Source: Promethearchaeota archaeon
GTDB taxonomy: Archaea > Asgardarchaeota > Lokiarchaeia > Sigyniarchaeales > SOKP01
Direction: 5' to 3'
Assembly: GCA_013375475.1 (NCBI GenBank)
Contig: JABXKD010000033.1
Coordinates: 1 to 39,172 of the forward strand
Length of the DNA: 39,172 nt
Shown here piece by piece: positions 17,789-26,003 of this stretch. Both the position numbers and the translations under genes were made by a program. Every line of letters begins with the position of its first letter. The stretch's first letter is position 1. A model generated the notes under the pieces. It searched no databases. It saw only the letters and a program-made list of their open reading frames with translations, and had not been told where the DNA came from.

Positions 17789-18613
17789 TCAATTAGAACT
17801 GTTTTCTTGAGCGATTAAAGCGGCGCCAATAGCTCCAGTTAACTGAGGAAATTCGGGTGTTTCAACCTCATAACCAAGTTCTTCTTCTAAGTATTTTTTC
17901 ACTGCGGGATTTTTAGCGACTCCACCACAAAATACTAATTTGGGGCCAACTCCAATGCGTTTTGCCATCCCCGCAACCCTTCTTGCGATTGATCTGTGAA
18001 TTCCGCTCGCTATTTCTTCTTTGGATGCGCCTCTTGCAAACAAGCTAATGACTTCGCTTTCCGCAAAAACAGTACATGTGGAACTGATTGAAGCAGATTT
18101 ATTGGATTTTAAAGCTAGATTCCCAAATTGATCAATAGGAACCTCTAAAGCGTGAGCCATGACCTCTAAGAATCTGCCTGTCCCTGCTGCGCACTTATCG
18201 TTCATTTGAAAATCGACTACATTTCCTGTTTTCTTAGATATAACGATCGCTTTGCTGTCTTGACCTCCAATATCAATAACTGAGTGAACATCTGGAAAGA
18301 AATATTGCGTACCTTTTGCGTGGGCAGTAATCTCAGTTACACGGTCATCTGCTATGTCTATTGTGTTCCGGCCGTAACCAGTACTCATCAAAAACACATC
18401 AGACTTGTTTAAATTATTCTTTTTTAGTAAATCGTCAAATAAGTTATGCCCAATTCTTTTAAAATCATATGTGGATCTCTCTGTCCTGTGATCAATTAAT
18501 TTTCCGTCGCTAATAAGAGCAATCTTTGTTGCTAATGAGCCTATATCAATTCCTATAAAAGTTTTCAACTTAATCCAACTAAATATTTTATTTTTTGTAG
18601 AGAAATTATCCAA
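17789..18613 (-). CDS. ATP-dependent activator of 2-hydroxyacyl-CoA dehydratase (HgdC/BadF/BcrA family)
   Basis: A 274-residue ASKHA-fold ATPase that hydrolyses ATP to push one low-potential electron into the dehydratase. Visible motifs: GIDIGSLATKIALI (phosphate 1), STGYGRN, DIGGQDSKAI (phosphate 2), DKCAAGTGRFLE with Cys141, STCTVFAESEV with Cys180, and FCGGVAKNPAVKK (adenosine). The two cysteines are 39 residues apart, the spacing known for the cluster ligands of the Acidaminococcus activator, and would bridge one 4Fe-4S cluster across a homodimer. It is first in the operon. The annotated TTG start gives a 20-residue N-terminal lead before the fold begins; a TTG at 18568 would start it at LKTFIGID, closer to homologs. 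Confidence 0.93.
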   Translation of the reverse strand: MDNFSTKNKIFSWIKLKTFIGIDIGSLATKIALISDGKLIDHRTERSTYDFKRIGHNLFDDLLKKNNLNKSDVFLMSTGYGRNTIDIADDRVTEITAHAKGTQYFFPDVHSVIDIGGQDSKAIVISKKTGNVVDFQMNDKCAAGTGRFLEVMAHALEVPIDQFGNLALKSNKSASISSTCTVFAESEVISLFARGASKEEIASGIHRSIARRVAGMAKRIGVGPKLVFCGGVAKNPAVKKYLEEELGYEVETPEFPQLTGAIGAALIAQENSSN

Positions 18614-18647
18614 AAAATTTTAATTTTTCGAAATATCAAATTTTATC

Positions 18648-19367
18648 TTAGTGTAACAACAGAATAGATATTACCATTGTTATCCCAAAAGCAGCTAACA
18701 TTTGAAGAATGTTCTTAAATATTGACTCCTGCGAAATAAAACCTATTAAACTACCGAGTAGAACGATACACCCAAAGATTATTAAAAAAGAATGGATAAA
18801 AGTGGATAGATTCGCTTGTTCTGTTAAAAAGAAAGGGATAAGAGGAATTGTTCCCCCTATAAAAGGAGCACCGCCATTTACAAGTGAGACTATTATAGAT
18901 GCGAATCTTTCTGCTTTCTCCTGTATTGTTTTTACTTTTTTCTTCTTAATTCTTGGGTTTTTTATTCCCCTTTTTTTTTTTTCATTTTTACGATGTAGAT
19001 TTACTGTTATCATTGCTTTCTCGATTTCTTCATTTTCTGATTTAATATCCGCCTCATTTTTTTGTTCCTCCTCTACGAGCACCATTGCTTTGTCTAACTC
19101 TAATTTCAATTTTCTTAGCTCTGCTTTTTCTGAAATATATGACCCACTCAAACCAGACACAAACATAGAAATAGAAGTAGCAAAACCCGTTAATAGAACC
19201 AGATAACTATCCATAGTATGTTGACTTCCTCTTAATGCTGAAATAAAAAATCCAAGAATAATTCCTAAAACAGTCAACATACCATCGTAAAAATTATTTA
19301 TAAAATAACGACGGGCAATTGATAAAAAATCGGTAATATCGGCGTAGGTTCTAACCTTATCAATCAT
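18648..19367 (-). CDS. VIT1/CCC1-like membrane protein (copy 1)
   Basis: A 239-residue membrane protein. The motif FINNFYDGMLTVLGIILGF matches the first helix of the VIT1/CCC1 family (…DGILTTFGIVAG…), which exchanges Fe2+ or Mn2+ for protons. About five membrane helices can be seen: residues 27-45, 55-75, 155-180, 185-210 and 215-238. Between helices 2 and 3 lies a long charged cytosolic segment, where VIT1 holds its metal-binding domain; here it is Glu-rich at first (LVEEEQKNEADIKSENEEIE) and then Lys-rich (KKKRGIKNPRIKKKKVK). The sequence SLVNGGAPFIGGTIPLIPFF in helix 3 is family-like. Metal transport is plausible but unproven. It is a tandem paralog of the next gene. Confidence 0.75.
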   Translation of the reverse strand: MIDKVRTYADITDFLSIARRYFINNFYDGMLTVLGIILGFFISALRGSQHTMDSYLVLLTGFATSISMFVSGLSGSYISEKAELRKLKLELDKAMVLVEEEQKNEADIKSENEEIEKAMITVNLHRKNEKKKRGIKNPRIKKKKVKTIQEKAERFASIIVSLVNGGAPFIGGTIPLIPFFLTEQANLSTFIHSFLIIFGCIVLLGSLIGFISQESIFKNILQMLAAFGITMVISILLLH

Positions 19368-19541
19368 TTTAGACTATCTTTACTGGGATCAAGATACTTT
19401 TTAATAATCTTTTTTCCTCTAAATCGGTTTGTTTTAAAAATTAATTTGAGATTCCAATTACTCCTTATTCCTATTTGGTTATTATCATTTATATATATAA
19501 TGATTGAATTATACTAAAATAAATTTAAATTAAAAATTAAA

Positions 19542-20306
19542 TTAAGGAGAGATCGCTAATTCTAGCAGTAGGGAAACGAGTAAAGTAGTGATACCCGCTG
19601 TAACAAGGTGTAAAGTATATTTTAAATGACCCCCTTCAGAAATATTACCAAGGAAGATTCCCAAATAAACTAAAATACCGACCAATACTGCATAAGATAC
19701 GATAAAATGAAACACCGATAATACTGTACCAAAGAAAAAGGGTAATAATGGGAGAACTGATCCTAAAACAGGGGCACCTCCGTCTACTAAGGATGCAACT
19801 ATAGTAGCAAATCTTTCTGATTGCTCGATTAATGATTTTTTTTCAGATTTCCTATTTTTCTTCTTGCTTATTAGAAACTTTTTTTTGTATTGATCAGTAG
19901 AATCTACTTTGATGGGAGTGATCATTGCTTTTTGAATCTCTCTTCTTTCTTTCTTTTTATCCTGATCCTCAAGATTTTTTTCAACAATTACCATTTCTTT
20001 CTTTAAATCACTTATTTTTTTTTTCCGTTCGGCATCTTCTGAGAGGAAAGCCCCCCAAAGTCCACTAATGCCGATGGCTAAAGCCGTAGAGAGTCCTGTT
20101 ATTACAATAATAGTTGAGCTTAAATATTGACCCGCGTGTGAAAGGAATATTATGAAGTTTCCACTTACTATACCCGCACAAGTCAAAGCTCCGTCAAAAG
20201 CGTTGTTAAAAAATTTCCGTCGAGAAATTATTCCTAAATCAGACATTTCAGAATATTTACGCCATTTTTCCACTTTAGATTTTAATCCCATTTTAGGTAA
20301 ATACAC
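19542..20306 (-). CDS. VIT1/CCC1-like membrane protein (copy 2)
   Basis: A 254-residue paralog of the preceding protein, sharing RRKFFNNAFDGALTCAGIV, ITGLSTALAIGISG, the block EIQKAMIT, and SLVDGGAPVLGSVLPLLPFF. The same layout holds: two helices, a long Lys/Glu-rich cytosolic insert (about 85-165), then three helices. Divergence between the copies is greatest inside the insert. The two genes are 174 bases apart on the same strand, suggesting an old tandem duplication, each with its own regulation. The start is GTG at 20306 or ATG at 20291; the candidate TATA box places transcription start near 20312, so the GTG would be almost leaderless and the ATG would have a leader of about 20 bases containing GGGTG. 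Confidence 0.75.
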   Translation of the reverse strand: MYLPKMGLKSKVEKWRKYSEMSDLGIISRRKFFNNAFDGALTCAGIVSGNFIIFLSHAGQYLSSTIIVITGLSTALAIGISGLWGAFLSEDAERKKKISDLKKEMVIVEKNLEDQDKKKERREIQKAMITPIKVDSTDQYKKKFLISKKKNRKSEKKSLIEQSERFATIVASLVDGGAPVLGSVLPLLPFFFGTVLSVFHFIVSYAVLVGILVYLGIFLGNISEGGHLKYTLHLVTAGITTLLVSLLLELAISP

Positions 20307-20333
20307 CCTTATTAGCGAATTCTAATAATACTA

Positions 20334-20344
20334 GATTTAAATAG
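20334..20344 (-). promoter_or_regulatory. Probable TATA box for VIT-like copy 2
   Basis: On the minus strand CTATTTAAATC, preceded by ATCATTT, lies about 28-38 bases upstream of the GTG at 20306. It predicts a transcription start near 20312. Assigned by pattern and spacing only. Confidence 0.45.
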
Positions 20345-20487
20345 AAATGATTCAAAATTCGATATAATTCTTATAAATAACAGAAACTATTAATCTTTTT
20401 TACATAAATTTACTTAAAAACTGATGATTTTTATTTATTTAATCATATTATATTCATAGATTATAATATAATTTATTGATTATTAAA

Positions 20488-21132
20488 ATGTCTTCGAACA
20501 GAAAGGTTAAAGAAGAAATAATTACGCTTCTCTTAGAGCATTCTAGAATAATATATGATGTCACAAGTGATTGTGCAGTTTACTATACAAATTGGTCTGA
20601 AGATTTTGAATCTAATAAAAAAGATTTAGAAAAGAAAAAGGCGAAGATGCAATTATCTGAAGAGGAAGCTGACGAGTTAAAAATTCAATTAATACAGAAC
20701 TTTTCAGAAGCGGAAGCCTTTAATCTTGGAGCTTATGTAGATTTAGTTCTGAAAATGGATAACATCATTAATTACCCTCTTGAATTTGTCGATATGCTTG
20801 ATAAGATTAAACTTGAAGGCAAGTATGCAAAAGAAATTAAAAAGAAATATCATAAGCTATTAAACCAGGTAATGGAAATGGTTGACATTTTAAAGACAGC
20901 CATAAAGAACTTAAGAGATAAACCAGAATTGGTTTTTGAGAATACTACAACTATACATGAGCACGAATCAGAAATTGATAGGACTTATAGGCAATTTCTT
21001 GAGTTTATATATTCTAATGTTGAAGATATCAGAACGCTATTGAGGGTTAGAGATAGCATAGTTCTTTTAGAACAAATGGCAGACCGAGTTCACGATATTG
21101 CTGATTTAATGAGAGTGTTATTATACCAATAA
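20488..21132 (+). CDS. DUF47 / PhoU-like protein
   Basis: About 214 residues, all helical, without membrane segments. The layout matches DUF47 proteins (TIGR00153-like relatives of PhoU): an N-terminal helical hairpin, an acidic AEAFNLGAYVDLVLKMDNI segment, EHESEIDRTYRQFLEFIY (the E-x3-D-x3 pattern of PhoU repeats), and the closing LLEQMADRVHDIADLMRVLLY. DUF47 proteins often accompany low-affinity phosphate (Pit) transporters as regulators; no transporter of that kind lies in the window. The neighbours are the VIT-like pair (divergent) and the ATP synthase operon. The start is taken as the ATG at 20488; the reading frame is open from a TTG four codons earlier. Confidence 0.8.
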   Translation: MSSNRKVKEEIITLLLEHSRIIYDVTSDCAVYYTNWSEDFESNKKDLEKKKAKMQLSEEEADELKIQLIQNFSEAEAFNLGAYVDLVLKMDNIINYPLEFVDMLDKIKLEGKYAKEIKKKYHKLLNQVMEMVDILKTAIKNLRDKPELVFENTTTIHEHESEIDRTYRQFLEFIYSNVEDIRTLLRVRDSIVLLEQMADRVHDIADLMRVLLYQ

Positions 21133-21224
21133 ATACGAATTCGCTATAAATTAGATTCTTTCTTACATTTGATTTTTCTCATTGTTTTTTAGACTAAATT
21201 CAAACTTATGAGATATTTTAGAAA

Positions 21225-21234
21225 AATTTATACG
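21225..21234 (+). promoter_or_regulatory. Promoter of the ATP synthase operon
   Basis: TTTAGAAAAATTTATACGC has an A-rich BRE followed by the TATA element TTTATAC, about 65 bases before the atpK ATG at 21296. Transcription would start near 21257. It is the only strong TATA-like element seen ahead of the K-to-I gene run, whose members are spaced by tens of bases or overlap. Confidence 0.5.
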
Positions 21235-21295
21235 CATATATTTATTACTCTATTCTAAAATATTATTGATAATTAGAGTAAAAGTGGTTAATATT

Positions 21296-21658
21296 ATGAA
21301 CGGGAAAAAAAAATTTTATTTATTACTCGGCGCATTCCAATTAGTCTTGGTAGCGATCGTTTTTCTAAGCGTAGACGGCGTTATAACATTGGTAGCGGCA
21401 CAAACAGAGAGTTTTGATTATTATAATTCTCCAACTGCTGCCGCGTTAGCAATTTCGGCAGCTATAGCCCTTGCTGCATCGGTATTAGGGAGTGCGTTGG
21501 CTATAAGGACGGTAGGTACAGCAGCAATCTCTTCCTTATCCGAGAGAGAAGAAAGTTTTTTTAAGGCATTTTTAATCGTAGCATTATGCGAAGCACTGGC
21601 CGTGTATGGTTTAATTGTAGCAATCTTACTCTGGACAAAAATCCCTACGCCGATTTAA
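21296..21658 (+). CDS. atpK: A-type ATP synthase proteolipid (rotor ring) subunit K
   Basis: A 120-residue proteolipid. Residues 1-36 have a basic start, a hydrophobic stretch (FYLLLGAFQLVLVAIVFLSV) and ...LVAAQ, which looks like a cleavable signal sequence or an extra membrane helix. The ring hairpin follows: helix one about 48-80 (ALAISAAIALAASVLGSALA) with the polar loop RTVGTAA...SEREES, and helix two about 90-113 with the ion-binding carboxylate Glu99 in VALCEALAVYGL. This is a single hairpin with one carboxylate, so each subunit should carry one proton or Na+. The start is set at ATG 21296; the frame is open further upstream to a TTG, but AGTGGT just before the ATG and the normal signal-like N-terminus favour the ATG. 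It is first gene of the operon. Confidence 0.93.
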   Translation: MNGKKKFYLLLGAFQLVLVAIVFLSVDGVITLVAAQTESFDYYNSPTAAALAISAAIALAASVLGSALAIRTVGTAAISSLSEREESFFKAFLIVALCEALAVYGLIVAILLWTKIPTPI

Positions 21659-21686
21659 GGTTATTTATTATTTAAATTCTATAGTT

Positions 21687-21693
21687 AGGTGAT
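21687..21693 (+). promoter_or_regulatory. Shine-Dalgarno site of atpC
   Basis: AGGTGAT, complementary to the archaeal 16S 3' end (…ATCACCTCC), lies just after the in-frame TAG that precedes the open atpC frame. It sits 6 bases before an ACG and 12 bases before an ATA codon, and more than 150 bases before the first ATG, so it supports an upstream, non-canonical start for atpC. Confidence 0.6.
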
Positions 21694-21699
21694 TTTTAC

Positions 21700-22761
21700 A
21701 CGAGTATAATTATTCCATCTTATGCATACACATTCATCAAAATCGATTTTTTAAAGAATTTAATTATTGGCGATGCTACATTAAAAAATTTTGAAACAAT
21801 CAACGATATCCAAATCTTTTTAGAATCTTTAAAACCATATTATCCAAATATGGAAATTAAAAATTATACAATAGAGGAAATAGAAGGAGCTCTAATTAAT
21901 AATTATATTCTGCTAGTTGGAAAAATAATGCACTTTTCTCCATTGAATATGAGGAATTTTTTGAAACAGTATCTAATGAAATTTGAAATTCAAAATCTCA
22001 AGATGATAATCATTAGCTTAATTATAGGGCGAACTAAAGAAGAAACGAGAAAAGATGTTAATTTTTTGTCTGAAGAATATTTAGACAACTCAGATTTAAT
22101 TGAAGAATTGCTTAAAGCGACTAATTTAGATGAAATACAAATCTTGTTGAAAAGAACTCCATATAATATAGCTATTAGAGAAGGATTCCTCTACTTAAAA
22201 AAAAACAAAGAGATTTTTGTCTTAGAAGCCTTTCTGGATCAATTGTATTATAAACAGCTTCAATTACAAACCCAAAATTTGGATAAAAAAGAGAAAACAA
22301 TGATTTCATTATTTGTGAAATACAAAACAGAAATATACAACTTAAATTTAATATATAGAGGAATTAAAAATAACATTGAGAGATCATTATTAAAGCAATT
22401 TTTAGTTCATAATTATTTATTCTTAGATGAAGGTAAACTCGAGTTTTTGTTAAATCTAACTAATCTTAATGATTTTGTATCAACTATAGAACTTTATATT
22501 AGAGAAGCTGAAGAAATTAAGGCACTTTTCATAATATTAAAAATTAGTCAAAAGCACTTAATAGGATCAATTGAGGATTTTTATATTTCTTATTATTTCA
22601 AAAAATTTAAAATTAAAATTGATGATATTGAATATTTCACGATTTCCAAAATATTGGAAGTTATAATTAAAAAAGAAAAAGAAATTAGATTTGAAATTTT
22701 ACCACAAGTTATAAAAATCATTCATAAAAAGTTTAAAGTATTGAAAATGAAGCAGAATTAA
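21700..22761 (+). CDS. atpC: A-type ATP synthase central-stalk subunit C (non-canonical start)
   Basis: Subunit C links the proteolipid ring to the D/F rotor shaft. From the first ATG (21850) the frame encodes 303 residues with the family phrase NFLKQYLMKFEIQNLKMIII, but the N-terminus would be missing. The frame is open from a TAG at 21682 and encodes PSYAYTFIKIDFLKNLII and then about 30 more residues ending YYPN before that ATG, matching the conserved start of subunit C (…FAYLNARVRV…, …L..T.Y). No ATG, GTG or TTG occurs in this extension. I place the start at ACG 21700, 6 bases after AGGTGAT; ATA 21706 or ATT 21709/21712 are alternatives. A single-base indel in the T-run at 21693-21697 is the other explanation. 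Confidence 0.85.
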   Translation, partial: TSIIIPSYAYTFIKIDFLKNLIIGDATLKNFETINDIQIFLESLKPYYPNMEIKNYTIEEIEGALINNYILLVGKIMHFSPLNMRNFLKQYLMKFEIQNLKMIIISLIIGRTKEETRKDVNFLSEEYLDNSDLIEELLKATNLDEIQILLKRTPYNIAIREGFLYLKKNKEIFVLEAFLDQLYYKQLQLQTQNLDKKEKTMISLFVKYKTEIYNLNLIYRGIKNNIERSLLKQFLVHNYLFLDEGKLEFLLNLTNLNDFVSTIELYIREAEEIKALFIILKISQKHLIGSIEDFYISYYFKKFKIKIDDIEYFTISKILEVIIKKEKEIRFEILPQVIKIIHKKFKVLKMKQN

Positions 22762-22807
22762 TAATAAGAATTAATAAGATTAAACATAAAATGAAGGCGC
22801 TAAAATA

Positions 22808-23119
22808 ATGAAAATTTTTGAATGGGTTGAAGAGATAGAACGCATTTATGAAGAATTAGTTGAGACCGCTAAAAAAGAAAGTTTAGAAGATATACAAAAA
22901 GAAAGAAGTGCTCAAGAGAACTTACTAGAAGATACAACTCGTAAAAACCAAGAAATTATAAATAATGCATTAAAGACAGTTTCAAAAGAGGTTAGTGAAG
23001 AATCGGCCAAATTTGAAGAATTATTAATGAATTTACGTAATAAAATAGAAAAATATTATTATGACAATAAAGAAGATTTAATAAATTCGATATTTAAGGA
23101 ATTGGGTTTTGATTTTTAA
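22808..23119 (+). CDS. atpH: A-type ATP synthase peripheral-stalk subunit H
   Basis: A 103-residue highly charged, continuous amphipathic helix with hydrophobic residues in heptad or hendecad spacing, as in peripheral-stalk H/G subunits that pair with subunit E in a right-handed coiled coil. It begins with an acidic helix (FEWVEEIERIYEELVE) and ends DLINSIFKELGFDF. The sequence has no catalytic motif; assignment rests on length, coiled-coil character and position between C and F. Its stop overlaps the start of atpF (TAATG), so the two are coupled. The start ATG follows AAGGCGC, a weak Shine-Dalgarno. Confidence 0.75.
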   Translation: MKIFEWVEEIERIYEELVETAKKESLEDIQKERSAQENLLEDTTRKNQEIINNALKTVSKEVSEESAKFEELLMNLRNKIEKYYYDNKEDLINSIFKELGFDF

Positions 23120-23436
23120 TGGTAGAAGAAAAGATACATGTTATTGGTTACGAAGAAATCGTTTCATTATTTGGGCTTTTAGGTATTGAGGGTACTGTTG
23201 TCAATCATGAGGATGATTTCTTGAGAATGTTTGAAGATATAATAAAAAAACCATCGATTGTTATGGTTATTGTAAATATGGATTTATCCGATGATCTTTT
23301 TGAATACTTATTAGATTTTAAAACAAATAATAAAATTCCATTTATCTATCTATTACCTGATATCTTTCAACAGGATGTGACCAAACATGATAAAATTTTT
23401 GATTTGATATACGATTTAATACAAGAACTAATATAA
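23119..23436 (+). CDS. atpF: A-type ATP synthase central-stalk subunit F
   Basis: A 105-residue Rossmann-like protein typical of subunit F, which binds subunit D in the rotor: IHVIGYEEIVSLFGLLGIEG at the N-terminus (family IGd.d.v.GF.LaGi), SIVMVIVNMDLSDDLFEYL in the middle and KIPFIYLLPD near the end, as in the usual P.i..iP.. segment. Length matches the family (about 100 residues). The ATG shares a base with the atpH stop. Confidence 0.88.
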   Translation: MVEEKIHVIGYEEIVSLFGLLGIEGTVVNHEDDFLRMFEDIIKKPSIVMVIVNMDLSDDLFEYLLDFKTNNKIPFIYLLPDIFQQDVTKHDKIFDLIYDLIQELI

Positions 23437-23460
23437 AATGAGATGATAAGTTATTAGCGA

Positions 23461-23466
23461 AGGAGG
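23461..23466 (+). promoter_or_regulatory. Shine-Dalgarno site of atpE
   Basis: GAAGGAGGAGAA is a near-perfect Shine-Dalgarno, 25 bases after the atpF stop. It is followed 4 bases later by an in-frame ATT (23471) and is about 150 bases before the first ATG of the frame, pointing to a non-canonical start for atpE. Confidence 0.65.
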
Positions 23467-23470
23467 AGAA

Positions 23471-24175
23471 ATTAAAAAGCGTTTTGGAGAATTAGGTCTG
23501 TATTTAATTAAGCAAGCTGATAATGACATAAAAAGCATTAATCAGCAAATTCTTTTTCAAATAGCAGAGATTAAAAGAAAAAATAAGGAGAGAATATCAG
23601 AAAGCTCAATAAAAATGAGGAAGAATTTTAATGAGATATACAACAATTTATTAAACAACTTCCTTTCTTCGTCTCTTCTGAAAATTAAAGAGGAAGTATT
23701 AAAAACTAAAAATAAATTAATGTTAGATCTCATTTCAGCGTTGACAGATTTAATAGAAGATAAAATTAAAAATAACTACGCAAGCTATATAGCCTTTCTA
23801 CTTACAATCCTTCAAAGTATTAAACCTATTATTGATAAACCGCCAGAAATTAGAATTACATTTAATTCAAAAGATTTTAGTTATTTTAGTGGAAATATGA
23901 ATAAGATAGAAAAAATTTTTACTAATAAGGTAAAGTTAATTAAATCAGAAAAGGAGTTTACGGGGGGATTTGTATGTGTTTTAACTGCGGGAAATATTTC
24001 TTACAATTATACTATTGAGAATCAATTAAAAAGAAATATCACAATTATAGAAATTACTTTTTCAAAGATTTTTTCGGATTTTGAAGCAGATGTAAAAAAT
24101 CTTGAAAATAAGTATATTCAATTTATTCAAAATCAAAAATTAGCTATAAATGATTATTTAAAGGATTATGAATGA
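23471..24175 (+). CDS. atpE: A-type ATP synthase peripheral-stalk subunit E (non-canonical start)
   Basis: Subunit E joins the catalytic head to the peripheral stalk. From the first ATG (23615) 186 residues are read, but the frame is open back to a TAA at 23447 and encodes an extra helix, IKKRFGELGLYLIKQADNDI and onward, which is the long N-terminal coiled-coil helix expected of subunit E. The C-terminal globular part shows EIRITFNSKDF, GGFVCVLTAGNISYNYTIEN and FSKIFSDFEADV, the family's VGGvvv...g.i..dNT..sRl pattern in diverged form. No ATG, GTG or TTG occurs between the stop and 23615; ATT at 23471 just after AGGAGG is my choice, AAG 23477 being possible. It overlaps atpA by 8 bases. Confidence 0.82.
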   Translation: MKKRFGELGLYLIKQADNDIKSINQQILFQIAEIKRKNKERISESSIKMRKNFNEIYNNLLNNFLSSSLLKIKEEVLKTKNKLMLDLISALTDLIEDKIKNNYASYIAFLLTILQSIKPIIDKPPEIRITFNSKDFSYFSGNMNKIEKIFTNKVKLIKSEKEFTGGFVCVLTAGNISYNYTIENQLKRNITIIEITFSKIFSDFEADVKNLENKYIQFIQNQKLAINDYLKDYE

Positions 24176-26003
24176 AACTCAAGAAAAAGTGCTGTCTGGA
24201 TATGTTTCATCAATCAATGGCTCACTAATAGAGATAAAAGGATTAGAAAATCAAGTACGACTTAACGATCTCATTAGGGTGAAAAATATATTAGGTGAAG
24301 TCATCCAAATTTATTCTGATCATGTAATAGCCCAATGTTTTGAGAATACATTTAATTTAAAATTAAATGAAAAAGTTCTCAGTTTGCAGGAACCTTTATC
24401 TATGGAACTTGGTCCGGGATTATTGGGAAAGATTTTTGATGGAATTCAAAGACCTCTAGAAGCAACTCTTTTAAAATCTAAAACGGGTGGGTTTTTAGAG
24501 AGAGGGTTAGATCTTCCATCCTTATCACGAAAGAAAAAATGGTTGTTTAAACCATCAAAAAAAGTAAATGATTATGTAAGTACTGGTTATATAATCGGCG
24601 TTGTTCAAGAAACTCCATTAATTAAGCATAAAATTTTGGTTCCAGTAGGAATTTCCGGAAAACTAACATTTATCGCAGAAGAAGGAGAGTATACAATAAC
24701 TGATGAAATATATCGCTTGAAGAGAGGTTCGAAAGAAAATACTTTCAATATGATTCAAAAATGGCCGATTACCAAACATCGACCTTATAGAAGGCGGAGT
24801 TACCCGAAAGAACCATTAATTACGGGAATCAGAACAATAGATTTATTATTTCCGATAGTAAAAGGTGGTACAGTTGCAGTTCCTGGAGGTTTTGGAACAG
24901 GGAAGACTGTAATTCAGCAATCTTTGGCAAAATGGTGCAATGCAGATGTTATTATTTTTATAGGATGTGGTGAACGCGGAAATGAAATCGCAGATGTTTT
25001 AAAGCAATTTTCTGAGATTATTGATCCCAAAAGTGGACGCCCATTAATGGAACGAATCGTCCTAATAGCAAACACGTCAAATATGCCTGTATCTGCTCGT
25101 GAAGCTAGTATTTTTTCAGGAGTGACAATTGGAGAGTATTATAGAGATATGGGATATGATGTTGCAGTATTAGCTGACAGTACTTCAAGATGGGCTGAAT
25201 CATTAAGAGAAATCTCTGGATTATTAGAAGAAATGCCTGCAGAAGAAGGTTACCCTGCTTATTTACCATCAAAGATTTCTAGCTTTTATGAACGAGCTGG
25301 GGTTGTTAATATCTATAGTGAAGATGATTCAAATACAGAAAATCTTGGCTCTTTAACAGTAATTGGGTCAGTTTCACCCCCCTCTGGCGATTTCAGCGAA
25401 CCTGTGACTTCCACTACAAAACGCTTTGTTCAAGCTTTTTGGGCATTAGACGCAAATTTAGCCTATTCCAAACACTACCCCGCAATAAATTGGCTAAAAT
25501 CTTACTCCAAATATCCTGAATTTATATCCGATTGGTGGTATGAAAGAGATGTTTATTGGCCTGAGATCGATATAGACTGGTATGAGAGTAGAAGACAATT
25601 CAATAACATACTATCTCAAGAAAATGAGTTAAAAAATGTTACCCAATTAGTTGGAGAAGAAAACTTACCCGAAAGCCAACAGTTTGTCCTTTTTATCTCA
25701 AAATTAGCCAGAAATGGTTTTTTAATCCAAAATGCGTTTGATCCTATTGATAGTTTTACGGATATTAAAAAATTAATGGAGTTTACAAAAATTATTCTCT
25801 TATTATATCATGAGGGCCAACAGCTTATAACTCAAGGGTACCTAATCGATGATATAAAAGATTTAAAGGTGATAGAGGACATTCTGAGAATTGGGTCTTC
25901 AGTTCCTAATAATGAATTTGAGAAAATAGAAGAATTAAAGAAACAACTAATTTATGAAATAGAATCTCTAAAATTAATGCGCGGAGTTTTAAAGAAAAAA
26001 TGA
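24168..26003 (+). CDS. atpA: A-type ATP synthase catalytic subunit A (copy 1)
   Basis: A 611-residue catalytic subunit. The N-terminal beta barrel ([14 protein letters not shown]) is followed by the [21 protein letters not shown] region and the A-specific non-homologous insert (about 115-200). The P-loop is GGFGTGKT (240-247), the catalytic loop IGCGERGNE with Glu269 and Arg270, then [31 protein letters not shown] and [13 protein letters not shown]. All catalytic residues known from bacterial and archaeal A subunits are present, so this copy should be active. The P-loop has GG where many homologs have GP. It overlaps atpE upstream (8 bases) and atpB downstream (ATGA), so it is translationally coupled. 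Confidence 0.97.
   Translation: MNETQEKVLSGYVSSINGSLIEIKGLENQVRLNDLIRVKNILGEVIQIYSDHVIAQCFENTFNLKLNEKVLSLQEPLSMELGPGLLGKIFDGIQRPLEATLLKSKTGGFLERGLDLPSLSRKKKWLFKPSKKVNDYVSTGYIIGVVQETPLIKHKILVPVGISGKLTFIAEEGEYTITDEIYRLKRGSKENTFNMIQKWPITKHRPYRRRSYPKEPLITGIRTIDLLFPIVKGGTVAVPGGFGTGKTVIQQSLAKWCNADVIIFIGCGERGNEIADVLKQFSEIIDPKSGRPLMERIVLIANTSNMPVSAREASIFSGVTIGEYYRDMGYDVAVLADSTSRWAESLREISGLLEEMPAEEGYPAYLPSKISSFYERAGVVNIYSEDDSNTENLGSLTVIGSVSPPSGDFSEPVTSTTKRFVQAFWALDANLAYSKHYPAINWLKSYSKYPEFISDWWYERDVYWPEIDIDWYESRRQFNNILSQENELKNVTQLVGEENLPESQQFVLFISKLARNGFLIQNAFDPIDSFTDIKKLMEFTKIILLLYHEGQQLITQGYLIDDIKDLKVIEDILRIGSSVPNNEFEKIEELKKQLIYEIESLKLMRGVLKKK

Noticed and set aside
18709..19206. 165-codon plus-strand open frame opposite the VIT-like gene
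   Set aside because: It is the mirror of the membrane protein gene: Phe/Ser-rich translation produced by reading Lys/Glu codons on the opposite strand.
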